Shown here piece by piece: positions 53,618 through 62,256 of a stretch of 64,000 bases of DNA (its first letter is position 1; each line of letters starts with the position of its first letter). The stretch spans positions 248,001 through 312,000 of the forward strand of contig DATENU010000024.1 in the NCBI GenBank assembly GCA_035274845.1. Reading direction: 5' to 3'. The notes below the pieces were generated by a model, which was not told the origin of the DNA, did not search any database, and was given only the letters and a program-made list of their open reading frames with translations. The position numbers and the translations under genes were made by a program. The DNA comes from Chthoniobacterales bacterium. Lineage in GTDB: Bacteria > Verrucomicrobiota > Verrucomicrobiia > Chthoniobacterales > UBA10450.

Positions 53618-54537
53618 CGCCGGGTCCCGCGTTTGGCAGAAAGTTCGATAATCCGCCGGCACAATTCCACGTAGCTGATTCCAGTGGCCGCCGCCGCTTC
53701 CGGCAGCAAACTCGCTTCGGTCATTCCGGGAATGGTGTTCACCTCGAGGACGCTCGGCTCGCCCTCGTCGGGCAGCATGATGTCCACCCGGGAATAAACC
53801 TCCAGGCCCAGGGCGCGATGGGCCCGCAGAGCGAGGTCCTGGACCGTGCGGGTTTGCTCCTCCGGGATTTGGGCCGGGCAAACATGCTCGGCGCCGCCCC
53901 CCGCGCTCGGATTGAGAAAGGGATATTTGTTCGTGAAATCGTAAAAGCCGCCTTTGGGAATAATTTCGAGAATCGGCAGCGCCCGGTCGCCGAGAATGCC
54001 GATCGTCAGCTCGCGCCCGGGAACAAATTTCTCCACGAGAAGTTCGTCATCGTATTTCGAAGCATCAACAATCGCCGACTCGACATCCCGGTCGTTTCTA
54101 ATGATATGCACTCCCACGGTAGAGCCCTGCCGCGGCGCTTTGATGACGAAAGGAATGGGAATCGTCGGCCGCTGTCCCGCGGTGATGATCTGCCAGTAGG
54201 GCGTCGCCACCCCCGCGCGCTGAAACGCTTCCTTGGAGCGGATCTTGTTAAAGGCGATCTCGCTCTCGGAAGCCCCCTCCCCGGTGTAAGGAATCTTTCG
54301 GCCTTCCAGGATTCGCTGGACCTGACCGTCTTCGCCAAATGTTCCGTGCAGGGCGATGAAAGCCAGCTCGGTTCCCGCGGGCAATTCGAAATCGGCGCCT
54401 TTTACATCGATCTCGCTGACCTCCGCGCCTAACGAGCGCAACGCTTTCGCGACTCCTTTTCCCGTAGCCATGGAAACGGCGCGCTCCGAGCCCGGGCCAC
54501 CCATCAGGACCGCGATTTTTTTGGGAAGCGTGCTCAT
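53614..54537 (-). CDS. ddl: D-alanine--D-alanine ligase
   Basis: 307 residues, the length of the short DdlB type. Makes the D-Ala-D-Ala dipeptide used by MurF. ATP-grasp motifs: 'KIAVLMGGPGSERAVSM' at the start, 'LHGTFGEDGQVQ' near 65, 'PFVIKAPRQGSTVGV' near 135, 'FVPGRELTIGILG' near 170, and 'EVNTIPGMTEASLLPEAA' near 265 with metal-binding Glu/Asn. It stands four bases after the murC-murB stop and overlaps ftsQ, as is common in dcw clusters. Confidence 0.97.
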   Translation of the reverse strand: MSTLPKKIAVLMGGPGSERAVSMATGKGVAKALRSLGAEVSEIDVKGADFELPAGTELAFIALHGTFGEDGQVQRILEGRKIPYTGEGASESEIAFNKIRSKEAFQRAGVATPYWQIITAGQRPTIPIPFVIKAPRQGSTVGVHIIRNDRDVESAIVDASKYDDELLVEKFVPGRELTIGILGDRALPILEIIPKGGFYDFTNKYPFLNPSAGGGAEHVCPAQIPEEQTRTVQDLALRAHRALGLEVYSRVDIMLPDEGEPSVLEVNTIPGMTEASLLPEAAAATGISYVELCRRIIELSAKRGTRR

Positions 54538-54541
54538 GGAT

Positions 54542-56839
54542 TCACGCGTCTTCCCCCACGATTTGCACTTCGGTCTCCAGCTCGACGCCCCGCTTCTGCC
54601 GAGCCACTGCCTGGATTTTCGAAATTAACTCGAGAACCTCGTCCGCCGTCGCACCGCCATCGTTGACGATGAAGTTGCCGTGAACTTCAGAAACGCGAGC
54701 CTTCCCTACGCTTGTGTTCTTCAAGCCAAGCTCGTCGACCAGTTTGCCGGCCGGGATCGTGGCCGGATTTTTGAAAATGCACCCGGCGCTTTTCGCGGCC
54801 GGCTGTGATGTCCGGCGTTTCTCCTGCGATTCGTCCAGTTTGCGCTCGATTTCTTCTGCTGGGGCCGGCGTCCCTTTGAAGACGGCCGCGACCGCGTAAT
54901 TCCTTTCCAGCGATCGAACATGCCGATAATGCACATCCATTTCCGCCGGCGTTTTCTCATGGGCATTGCCTTCTTCGTCGAGATAGCGCACTCGCACCAC
55001 CCTCTCGAACGTTTGGGAACCCATTGCGCCGGCGTTCATCCGCAGCGCGCCGCCGATCGCTCCCGGAATTCCTTCCATCCATTCCAGGCCGCCGAGTCCG
55101 GCCGCTTTCCCGGCATAAGCGATTTGTTTCAGCTTCGCTCCGACTCCCGCGCTGATTTCGTTGCCGGCCACTTCGATCCTGTCGAATTCGCCGCCGCACG
55201 GGTGAACGACCACGCCGCGGATCCCTCCGTCGCGCACCAACAGGTTTGATCCGCGACCAATGACAAACAGCGGCAGATTTTCCCGGCGGCAATGGCGAAT
55301 CAGATCGGCCAACGCCGCTTCCGTTCGCGGCTCGACCCAAAATTGCGCGGGACCGCCGACCCGCAGCGTGGTGTGTTTCGCGAGCGGCTCGTAAAGACGG
55401 ACGTCGCCTTCCTCCCCGACAATTGCCTTGAGCCGTTCCGCGATCACAAGGTCCGCCGCGAGAAGGGAAAGCTGCTCGTGAATATTCCCCGCGCCCATGC
55501 TCAGGACCAGGTCGCCCGCCGCGATCATGTTTCCGACGACCCAATGGAGCCGGTCCAGCCGAGGCTGATAAATTACGCCGCGATGTCCGTGGGCGCTGAT
55601 TTCGTCCGCGATGGTTTGGCCGCTGATTCCCGGGAGCGGGGTTTCGCTCGCCGCGTAGACGTCGGCCACGACCACCTGGTCCGCCTGATCGAAAGCCCCG
55701 CCAAATTCCCGGCGCAAGGCCTTGGTCCGGGAGAAACGGTGGGGTTGAAACATGGTCAGGACGCGATTGCGACCGGCCGATTTCGCCGTGGCCAGGGTCG
55801 CGGAAATTTCCGTGGGATGATGCGCGTAATCGTCCACGAGCAAAAAGCGATCGCTCTGGTATTTGATCTCGAAGCGCCGGCGAGCGTGCTGAAAATGGCC
55901 CAGCGACGTGGCCACTTTCGGGAACGGAATTCCAACCTCGGTCGCCAGGGCGATGACGCCGAGCGCATTGCTCACATTGTGACGCCCCGGAACGTTCAGG
56001 ACCGCTTCGCCCAGTTTTTCGCCGCGACGCACGACAGAAAATACCGACGCGAAATTCTTCAGGTCGACGTCCGTCGCCCGGTAATCCGCCTGCGCGGAAA
56101 ATCCGAAGGAGATGGATCGCGGCCGCGCGCCACAAATTCGGGCCGCGTGGGGATCGTCCGCACAATAAAAGACCGAGCCGCTGGTTTGATCGAGCAATTG
56201 CCCGAAGACGGCTTCGATCGCCGCGAGGTCTTGATAGAAATCGAGATGCTCTTCTTCGATGTTCAGGACGAGGGTGTGCTCCGGTTTGAAGTAACGAATG
56301 GTGCCGTCGCTCTCGTCCCCTTCCGCGACGAAGTATTCGCCGCGCGAATCCCAGTGCGCGTTCGAACCGAGAAGCGGAATCTCCGCGCCCACATAATGCG
56401 ACGGATGCAGGCCGCCTTCCCGCAGAACGTGCGCCGCCATCGCAGAAGTCGTCGTCTTGCCGTGCATGCCAACGACGACGATGCCGCGCTTTCCGGCCAT
56501 GATCGCAGCCAGCGCCTCGGCCCGGCGCACGAGCGGCTGTCCCACGGCCGCAGCCGCCGCGCGGATCGGGTTCGATTCCCGGATGGCGGACGAATAAATC
56601 ACCAGATCGGCTTCCTTCGCGTCTTCCGCCCGGTGTTCCGCCCGGAAATGCAGACCCAGCCGCTGCAAGCGATCAACTTCCCACGACTTCACCTTATCCG
56701 AGCCGCTCACCTCGTGACCCAGCTCGAGCAACAGCGCCGCAATCCCGCTCATGCCGCTCCCCGCGACACCAATCAGGTGGATGCGGTGGCGCTCACGCGT
56801 CAGCACTTGCGGAAGATCGATGTCAGAGGCGAGCATCAT
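54542..56839 (-). CDS. murC-murB: MurC-MurB fusion: UDP-MurNAc--L-alanine ligase / UDP-MurNAc dehydrogenase (enolpyruvyl reductase)
   Basis: 765 residues joining two consecutive enzymes of peptidoglycan precursor synthesis. MurC, about 1-460: 'HLIGVAGSGMSGIAALLLE' near 22, ATP loop 'VVGMHGKTTTSAM' near 122, 'HHPTEI' near 340. MurB, about 470-765: FAD-binding 'FVIGRGSNLLVRDGGIRGVV' near 525, 'GGLEWMEGIPGAIGGALRMN' near 570, 'SAGCIFKNP' near 700. In the last motif a Cys stands where E. coli has the Ser that protonates the product. The reactions are MurB first, then MurC, so the fusion is in reverse of pathway order. The start overlaps murG by 17 bases. Confidence 0.95.
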   Translation of the reverse strand: MMLASDIDLPQVLTRERHRIHLIGVAGSGMSGIAALLLELGHEVSGSDKVKSWEVDRLQRLGLHFRAEHRAEDAKEADLVIYSSAIRESNPIRAAAAAVGQPLVRRAEALAAIMAGKRGIVVVGMHGKTTTSAMAAHVLREGGLHPSHYVGAEIPLLGSNAHWDSRGEYFVAEGDESDGTIRYFKPEHTLVLNIEEEHLDFYQDLAAIEAVFGQLLDQTSGSVFYCADDPHAARICGARPRSISFGFSAQADYRATDVDLKNFASVFSVVRRGEKLGEAVLNVPGRHNVSNALGVIALATEVGIPFPKVATSLGHFQHARRRFEIKYQSDRFLLVDDYAHHPTEISATLATAKSAGRNRVLTMFQPHRFSRTKALRREFGGAFDQADQVVVADVYAASETPLPGISGQTIADEISAHGHRGVIYQPRLDRLHWVVGNMIAAGDLVLSMGAGNIHEQLSLLAADLVIAERLKAIVGEEGDVRLYEPLAKHTTLRVGGPAQFWVEPRTEAALADLIRHCRRENLPLFVIGRGSNLLVRDGGIRGVVVHPCGGEFDRIEVAGNEISAGVGAKLKQIAYAGKAAGLGGLEWMEGIPGAIGGALRMNAGAMGSQTFERVVRVRYLDEEGNAHEKTPAEMDVHYRHVRSLERNYAVAAVFKGTPAPAEEIERKLDESQEKRRTSQPAAKSAGCIFKNPATIPAGKLVDELGLKNTSVGKARVSEVHGNFIVNDGGATADEVLELISKIQAVARQKRGVELETEVQIVGEDA

Positions 56840-57926
56840 GGTTCGGTTGCGTATACCTTTCCATCGTTTCGACCACGAGCGCGGCTGCGTTTTTCGGCGC
56901 GAGACGCGCGGAATTCTCCGCCATGCGCCGCAGCAGGTTTGGATGCTCGATGAATTCCCGGATCTTATGCGCCAGAGCTTCGGCGGTCAGTTCGGACTCC
57001 TTAAGGAGGATCGCCGCTCCGGCGTGCGTGAAAATTTCCGCGTTCTTTGTCTGGTGATCCTCGGCCGCGTAGGGAAATGGAATCAGGATCGATGGGAGCG
57101 AGAACGCGGCGAGCTCAGACAGACTGGCCGCGCCCGATCGGCCGAGGGCGAAATCCGCGGCACTGTAAACTTCCTCCATGGAATGATGGAACGGCGCCAC
57201 ATGCGCCGGGATCTTTTCCCGCAAATAATTGTCGGCCACGAGGCGCTCTTCGCGCAGGCCGGAAAGATGGATCATCTGGATCGGCACATCGTGGAGGGAA
57301 GGGAGCGTTTTGATGACAGCCTGGTTGATTCCGCTGGCGCCCTGGCTTCCTCCCATAACCAGGAGAGTGATCAGGTCCTCGCGCAACCCGAGGCGCTCCC
57401 GCGCAAGCTTTCGATCCATGGGCTGAAGTTCCTTGCGAATCGGAGTGCCGGTTACTTCGGTGCGGGCGCTGGGGAAGAATGGCGCGCATTCCTTGAACCC
57501 AAGGAGAACGGCACGCACCATTCGGGCCGTAAGACGGTTGGCTTTCCCCGGGATCGCGTTCGATTCGTGAATGAACGTCGGAATGCCGCGCATTTTTCCC
57601 GCGAGCACGGGCGCGGTGGAAGTAAATCCACCCATGCCGAGGATGGCGTGCGGTTTGAACTTCCGATAAATGCCGCGGCAGAGTCTAAGGCTTTCGGCAA
57701 AACGCCGGGCGAACCCCAGAATCGCGGGAGAAAAGGGCGACGGCAGACCTACTGTGGGCAGCTTGTGAACGCGGAACTCGGGCCGGCCGGAGAGCGCCAG
57801 GGAATCGATCTCTTTTTCCGAAACGAAAAGCATGACTTCGTGCCCGCGCGCGCGCAGCACTTCCGCGACAGCCAGGCCCGGGAACAAATGGCCGCCGGTG
57901 CCGCCACATGCGATGACCGTGTTCAT
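56823..57926 (-). CDS. murG: UDP-GlcNAc--lipid I GlcNAc transferase MurG
   Basis: 367 residues from ATG 57926, which gives the standard start 'MNTVIACGGTGGHLFPGLAVAEVL'; the longer frame runs into the repeat upstream. Transfers GlcNAc to lipid I to make lipid II at the inner face of the membrane. 'GMGGFTSTAPVLAG' near 95, 'FIHESNAIPGKANR' near 115, 'LLVMGGSQGASGINQA' near 190 and 'GRSGAASLSELAAFSLPSILIPFP' near 265 are the GT28 donor-binding motifs. Overlaps murC-murB; a 94-base gap with an inverted array separates it from ftsW. Confidence 0.97.
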   Translation of the reverse strand: MNTVIACGGTGGHLFPGLAVAEVLRARGHEVMLFVSEKEIDSLALSGRPEFRVHKLPTVGLPSPFSPAILGFARRFAESLRLCRGIYRKFKPHAILGMGGFTSTAPVLAGKMRGIPTFIHESNAIPGKANRLTARMVRAVLLGFKECAPFFPSARTEVTGTPIRKELQPMDRKLARERLGLREDLITLLVMGGSQGASGINQAVIKTLPSLHDVPIQMIHLSGLREERLVADNYLREKIPAHVAPFHHSMEEVYSAADFALGRSGAASLSELAAFSLPSILIPFPYAAEDHQTKNAEIFTHAGAAILLKESELTAEALAHKIREFIEHPNLLRRMAENSARLAPKNAAALVVETMERYTQPNHDARL

Positions 57927-57931
57927 GGCGT

Positions 57932-58018
57932 GATTGCAGATTGCAGATTGTAGATCGCAGATTGAAAACGGCAGCCGGTCGCAACCAATCTGCAATCTGC
58001 AATCTGCAATCTGAAATC
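57932..58018. repeat. Inverted array of a GATTGCA-type 7-mer between ftsW and murG
   Basis: The left arm (57932-57964) has four to five copies of GATTGCA/GATTGTA, and the right arm (57986-58018) carries the complementary CAATCTG units. The arms pair over 33 positions with 30 Watson-Crick pairs and one G-T pair, around a 21-base loop. It lies directly upstream of the murG start codon (57926), so any hairpin in the mRNA would cover the murG ribosome binding region. Confidence 0.85.
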
Positions 58019-58020
58019 TG

Positions 58021-59163
58021 TCATATCCGCGGCGTCGTTCGCGCGCGGATGACCGCGCTTTTTTTCTTCGCCGGCTCCAGCACGCCTTGCCGATAAATGT
58101 TTAACAACAGGCCCACGCCAAACAGACATGCCGCCAGGTTCGACCCGCCATAGCTCACAAATGGCAGCGGCAAGCCTTTGTTGGGCAGAAGCGACGTCGT
58201 CACCCCGATATTAACCGCGGCTTGCAGTCCGAGAAGCGAGACGACGCCGCAGCCCAGGAGCAAGCCAAACCGGTCCTTGGCGTGGAGCGCGATCATCATT
58301 CCACAGACGATGATCACGACGAACAGGAAGACGACGAGCAGGCTCATGCGCAGGCCCAGCTCTTCGCCAATCATCGGAAAGATAAAATCCGTGTGCGCGT
58401 AAGGCAGGTAGAGCATTTTTTGCCGGCCGTTCCCGAGGCCGAGCCCCTCCATTCCGCCGCTCCCCCAGGCAATGAGCGCCTGCATTTGCTGCAACCCCGC
58501 GTCATCCTTGAAGCGCTCGGGATCCATGAAGGCAGCCAGCCGGCCCATCCGTTCGGACATGTGGGTGGCGACAAAAAGAATTCCCCCAAGGCCACACAAT
58601 GAGAGCAAACCGAGCAACGCCGGATGGGTGCCCGCGACAAACATGATGACAAACATCGTGGCCCCGATCAGCGCCGTCGTGCCGAGGTCAACTTCCATCA
58701 CGATGAGAAGCAGCGCGCTCGAAACAATGGCGAAAGGGACCAGAAAACCCTGGACGACCCGTCCACTCTCTTTTTCCCGGTTCGCGAACCAGGCCGCGAG
58801 AAAAAAGACCACGGCGATCTTGGCAATCTCGGAAGGCTGAAAGGTGGCCGGCCCAAGCGCGACCCAGCGGCGCGAGCCGTTGATTCGCATGCCGAAATGC
58901 GGGACGAAACAGAACGCCAGCGTAACCAGCGCGAGCCCGAACCAAATCCACCAGGTCCGGAGCCAGAAATGATAATCGACCAGGGCGGCGGCAGCGCAGA
59001 CCACAAATCCCACGCCCAGCCAGACCGCCTGGCGTTTTACAAAAAAATACATGTCGCCGTGGCTATCCCGGGCAAAAGCGCTCGTGCTGAAAAGCATGAC
59101 GATGCCGATGACCAGCATTCCCAGCACGGCCAGGAATAAAAAATAAGCGCTTTTGCGATGCAT
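58021..59163 (-). CDS. ftsW: Cell division lipid II polymerase FtsW (SEDS family)
   Basis: 380 residues with about ten membrane helices. SEDS protein that polymerises septal glycan together with FtsI. 'VMLFSTSAFARDSHGDMYFFVKRQ' region near 22, 'GSRRWVALGPATFQPSEIAKIAVV' near 95, 'GNGRQKMLYLPYAHTDFIFPMIGEELG' near 240, and 'LPFVSYGGSNLAACLFGVGLLLNI' near 335 are classic SEDS signatures (each shown here only in part). The essential Asp after 'TDFIF' context is present. The C-terminal tail is basic. Confidence 0.96.
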   Translation of the reverse strand: MHRKSAYFLFLAVLGMLVIGIVMLFSTSAFARDSHGDMYFFVKRQAVWLGVGFVVCAAAALVDYHFWLRTWWIWFGLALVTLAFCFVPHFGMRINGSRRWVALGPATFQPSEIAKIAVVFFLAAWFANREKESGRVVQGFLVPFAIVSSALLLIVMEVDLGTTALIGATMFVIMFVAGTHPALLGLLSLCGLGGILFVATHMSERMGRLAAFMDPERFKDDAGLQQMQALIAWGSGGMEGLGLGNGRQKMLYLPYAHTDFIFPMIGEELGLRMSLLVVFLFVVIIVCGMMIALHAKDRFGLLLGCGVVSLLGLQAAVNIGVTTSLLPNKGLPLPFVSYGGSNLAACLFGVGLLLNIYRQGVLEPAKKKSAVIRARTTPRI

Positions 59164-59264
59164 CTAGTTGCGCGGCGGCGGCGGCACCCGTGGACAAAAG
59201 TCCTCCCTTTCCCTGCCAGAATCCTTCGACGCAACGAGCGCCTTCATTTTCGCTCGGAGTTTCA

Positions 59265-59822
59265 TTATTCGGCTTTCTTTGATTTCTTCGGCTTCTCTGG
59301 GATCACGAGTTTCTGGCCAATCTTCAATTTGTGGGCGTCCTCGATCTTGTTCGCCACGAGCAATTGGTTGGAGGTGATCTTAAATTTCTTCGCGATGGAG
59401 ACCGGCGTGTCTCCTTTCGCCACGACATAAGTCTTCTTCGCGCTCTCGGCCTTCGGCGTGTTTTCGGCGACTGGTTTTAACGGGATCGCTTTCCGCTCTT
59501 CCTTCACCACGGCCTTCGGCGATTCGTCTTTCGTCTTCGTAGTAGTCTCCGGAGCTGAAACCGCCGGCACGGCTGGTTTCTGTGCGACCACCTTTGCCGT
59601 CGCCACCGGAGGCACGTCGCTTTGCCGGCTTTTGATGGTGTTGAAAGCAATGATGCCGGCCACGGCCACCACATGAAGAACGAGCACGATCAGCAACGCG
59701 CGCGACAGCTTCATGTTCGGCTCGGACATCTCTTCGTAGTCCATTTCGTCCGGGCCGCCGAGCGATCGGCGCGCGGCCGTGGCACGCAAGGTTTTACGAG
59801 TAAGAAGACTGGGTAGTTTCAT
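59265..59822 (-). CDS. Membrane-anchored LysM protein in the dcw cluster
   Basis: 185 residues from ATG 59822, five bases after the murD stop. Residues 1-35 are cytoplasmic and basic, one membrane helix follows ('RALLIVLVLHVVAVAGIIAF' region near 42), then a Pro/Thr/Lys linker of about 75 residues, and a single LysM domain at about 130-175 ('YVVAKGDTPVSIAKKFKI', 'LLVANKI', 'LKIGQKLVIP') that binds peptidoglycan from the periplasm. The C-terminus is Lys-rich. The position between murD and ftsW suggests a role at the septum; I know of no named E. coli counterpart at this position. Confidence 0.85.
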   Translation of the reverse strand: MKLPSLLTRKTLRATAARRSLGGPDEMDYEEMSEPNMKLSRALLIVLVLHVVAVAGIIAFNTIKSRQSDVPPVATAKVVAQKPAVPAVSAPETTTKTKDESPKAVVKEERKAIPLKPVAENTPKAESAKKTYVVAKGDTPVSIAKKFKITSNQLLVANKIEDAHKLKIGQKLVIPEKPKKSKKAE

Positions 59823-59826
59823 GGTT

Positions 59827-61152
59827 TTACTTGGGCAACGCGTGCACGAGGGCACGAAATTGATCGCCGCGATCGGCGTAACTCTTGAACATGTCGAACG
59901 AGGAGGTGCCGGGAGAAAAGAGAACGACCTCGCCAGGTTTGGCCAGGGCGTGAGCGCGCTCGACCGCGTCCGCGAGCGAATTCGCGATCTCGCAGGGCAC
60001 CGTGTCCTTCCAGTCCTGGCAGATTCGCGTCGCCATCTCGCCGATCAGAATAACGGCGCGCGCTTTTTCCGAGACCAGCGGCCGGAGGGTTTCGAAGGTG
60101 AATCCCTTGTCTTTTCCACCCGCGATCATGATGACTTTGCGGCTTTGCGCGAGTAGCGCCTTTTCCACCGCGGCCAGGTTCGTCGCCTTGGAATCGTTTA
60201 TGTAGGCGACGCCGCTGATTTCACGGACGAACTCGCATCGGTGCGGGCGCGGCTCGTAGGCCCAGAGGGGCGGCAGCATTTGCTCGAACGACAAACCACG
60301 GGCTAAACCCGCGGCCAGGGTCGCCATCAGATTCTCGATGTTGTGCGAGCCACGCAGTTTTGTGTCGACCATGCGCAGGACCGGAGCGTTTCGGTAAAGG
60401 ATTGAACCGCCTTCGAGCCGGAAATCTGCGCCATCTGCATAGGCACTAAACGTCACCGTGCGGGCCGCGATCTTTGGCAACGTCTCGGCCCCATTGATCA
60501 CCGCGACGTCATCCGCGGTTTGGTTGTCGAAAATTCGCAGCTTGGCGGCTCGATATTCCGCGACCGATTTGTAACGGTCGAGATGATCGGGCGCGAAATT
60601 CAGCCAGATGCTGATGGAAGGCCGAAACGTGCTGATGGTTTCGAGCTGAAAGGAGCTTACCTCGACGGTGAGCACATCCAGGTCGCGATCTTCGAGCGCC
60701 ACTTCACAAAGCGGTTTGCCGATGTTGCCACAGGCGATCGTGCGCTGGCCGCACGCGTTCAACATCTGGGCGAGTAATTCCGTAGTGGTGGTCTTCCCGT
60801 TCGTCCCCGTGATGGCGATCACCGGGAGATCGACTGAGCGCCAGCCCAATTCGAGCTCGCCGATCATTTCGATTTGCCGGGACGAAAAATTTTTCGCGAG
60901 CGGCGAATCCGGATCGATCCCGGGACTCAGGACGACAAGATCGCAGGGTGACGAGTTTGTTTCGGCGGGCGGGCCGCACTGCACCGTCACTCCTTTGGCG
61001 CGCAGGTTTTCGATCGTCGATTTCAGCAGGGTTTCTTCGGCGGCGCTGTCCAGGACAGTAACGGACGCGCCTTCACTTCGCAGAAGCAGCGCGGCCGCCG
61101 TGCCGCTCAGGCCCGCTCCCAAAACCACCGCCTTTTTGCCCTGGTACTTCAC
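59827..61152 (-). CDS. murD: UDP-MurNAc-L-alanine--D-glutamate ligase MurD
   Basis: 441 residues. Adds D-glutamate to UDP-MurNAc-L-Ala. N-terminal UDP-binding 'AVVLGAGLSGTAAALLL' near 8, ATP loop 'AITGTNGKTTTTELLAQML' near 112, 'LNFAPDHLDRY' near 185, 'YINDSKATNLAAVEKAL' near 315 with the conserved Lys and Asp, and 'VLFSPGTSSFDMFKSYADRG' near 410 at the C-terminus are all there. Three bases separate it from mraY and four from the LysM gene. Confidence 0.97.
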   Translation of the reverse strand: MKYQGKKAVVLGAGLSGTAAALLLRSEGASVTVLDSAAEETLLKSTIENLRAKGVTVQCGPPAETNSSPCDLVVLSPGIDPDSPLAKNFSSRQIEMIGELELGWRSVDLPVIAITGTNGKTTTTELLAQMLNACGQRTIACGNIGKPLCEVALEDRDLDVLTVEVSSFQLETISTFRPSISIWLNFAPDHLDRYKSVAEYRAAKLRIFDNQTADDVAVINGAETLPKIAARTVTFSAYADGADFRLEGGSILYRNAPVLRMVDTKLRGSHNIENLMATLAAGLARGLSFEQMLPPLWAYEPRPHRCEFVREISGVAYINDSKATNLAAVEKALLAQSRKVIMIAGGKDKGFTFETLRPLVSEKARAVILIGEMATRICQDWKDTVPCEIANSLADAVERAHALAKPGEVVLFSPGTSSFDMFKSYADRGDQFRALVHALPK

Positions 61153-61155
61153 AAT

Positions 61156-62256
61156 TTATCTCAGCTTCAACGTGGCTAAACCAAGGAGCGCGAAAATGGC
61201 CGACAAGATCCAGAAACGGACGATGACGGTGTTCTCTTTCCAGCCTCGCAATTCGAAATGATGATGAATCGGCGACATCGCGAAGAGGCGTTTGCCGGTC
61301 AGCCGGAAGCTGAGCACCTGCAAAATCACCGAGGCCGCTTCGAGAACAAAGACTCCGCCCACGACGGCGAGAAGCAGCTCCTGCTTACAGCAAATGGCGA
61401 TGACCCCGATCACTCCGCCAATCGCGAGCGCGCCGGTGTCGCCCATAAACATTTTCGCGGGATGGCAATTAAACCAGAGGAAACCGAGACCCGCTCCGAC
61501 CAGCGCCGAGCAGACCACCGCGAGTTCGCCGGTGTAGGGATAGAATGGGACCTGGAGATATTCCGCGATGCGAAAATTTCCCGCGGCATAGGAAAGCAGG
61601 GCGTAGGCAAAAGCGACCGTGATCGTGCAGCCGATGGCAAGACCGTCCAAGCCATCGGTCAGGTTGACGGCATTGGACGAACCCGTGATGACAAACGCGA
61701 AGAAGAGCAGCGTCAACCAGCCCATGTCCGGCACGACCGGGATCTTGAAGAACGGGAGATAAAGCGACCGCGCCTGCACTTCGATCAGCGGATTGGTCAG
61801 GAAAACAGCCGTGACAATTCCGGCCAGGCCAAGCTGGAAAACCAATTTCAGGCGGCCGCTGATTCCGTCCGATTTCTTCTTGGTGACCTTCAAATAATCA
61901 TCCACGAAACCAAGCGCGCCGAGATAGACCATGCTGAAGAGGGCGAGCCAGACAAACGGGTTGTCCGGCCGCGCCCACATCACACTCGAGAGAAGAACCG
62001 CACCGATAACGAGAACGCCGCCCATCGTGGGCACCCCCTGTTTGGCGCTGTGCAATTCCGCCAGGCGATGCACTTCATCCGCGGTCCGAATTGGCTGGCC
62101 GACCTTGAGCGCAATCAGTTTTCGAATGACGAAATTGCCAAACGCCAGCGAAAGCACAAAGGCGGTGACCGCCGCCGCGACGGCGCGAAAGGTCACGTAG
62201 CTAAAGACGTTGAAGCCTTTGACCTGCTCGCTCAGGAGATGGAGGTAATACATCAT
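61156..62256 (-). CDS. mraY: Phospho-N-acetylmuramoyl-pentapeptide transferase MraY
   Basis: 366 residues with ten membrane helices. Transfers phospho-MurNAc-pentapeptide to undecaprenyl phosphate to make lipid I. 'KQGVPTMGGVLVI' near 72, the Asp-rich 'GFVDDYLKVTKKKSDG' near 116, 'NAVNLTDGLDGLAIG' near 193, 'FNCHPAKMFMGDTGALAIGG' near 260 and 'SPIHHHFELRGWKE' near 328 are the family signatures with all catalytic Asp and His residues. It overlaps murF by four bases (ATGA). Confidence 0.97.
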   Translation of the reverse strand: MMYYLHLLSEQVKGFNVFSYVTFRAVAAAVTAFVLSLAFGNFVIRKLIALKVGQPIRTADEVHRLAELHSAKQGVPTMGGVLVIGAVLLSSVMWARPDNPFVWLALFSMVYLGALGFVDDYLKVTKKKSDGISGRLKLVFQLGLAGIVTAVFLTNPLIEVQARSLYLPFFKIPVVPDMGWLTLLFFAFVITGSSNAVNLTDGLDGLAIGCTITVAFAYALLSYAAGNFRIAEYLQVPFYPYTGELAVVCSALVGAGLGFLWFNCHPAKMFMGDTGALAIGGVIGVIAICCKQELLLAVVGGVFVLEAASVILQVLSFRLTGKRLFAMSPIHHHFELRGWKENTVIVRFWILSAIFALLGLATLKLR

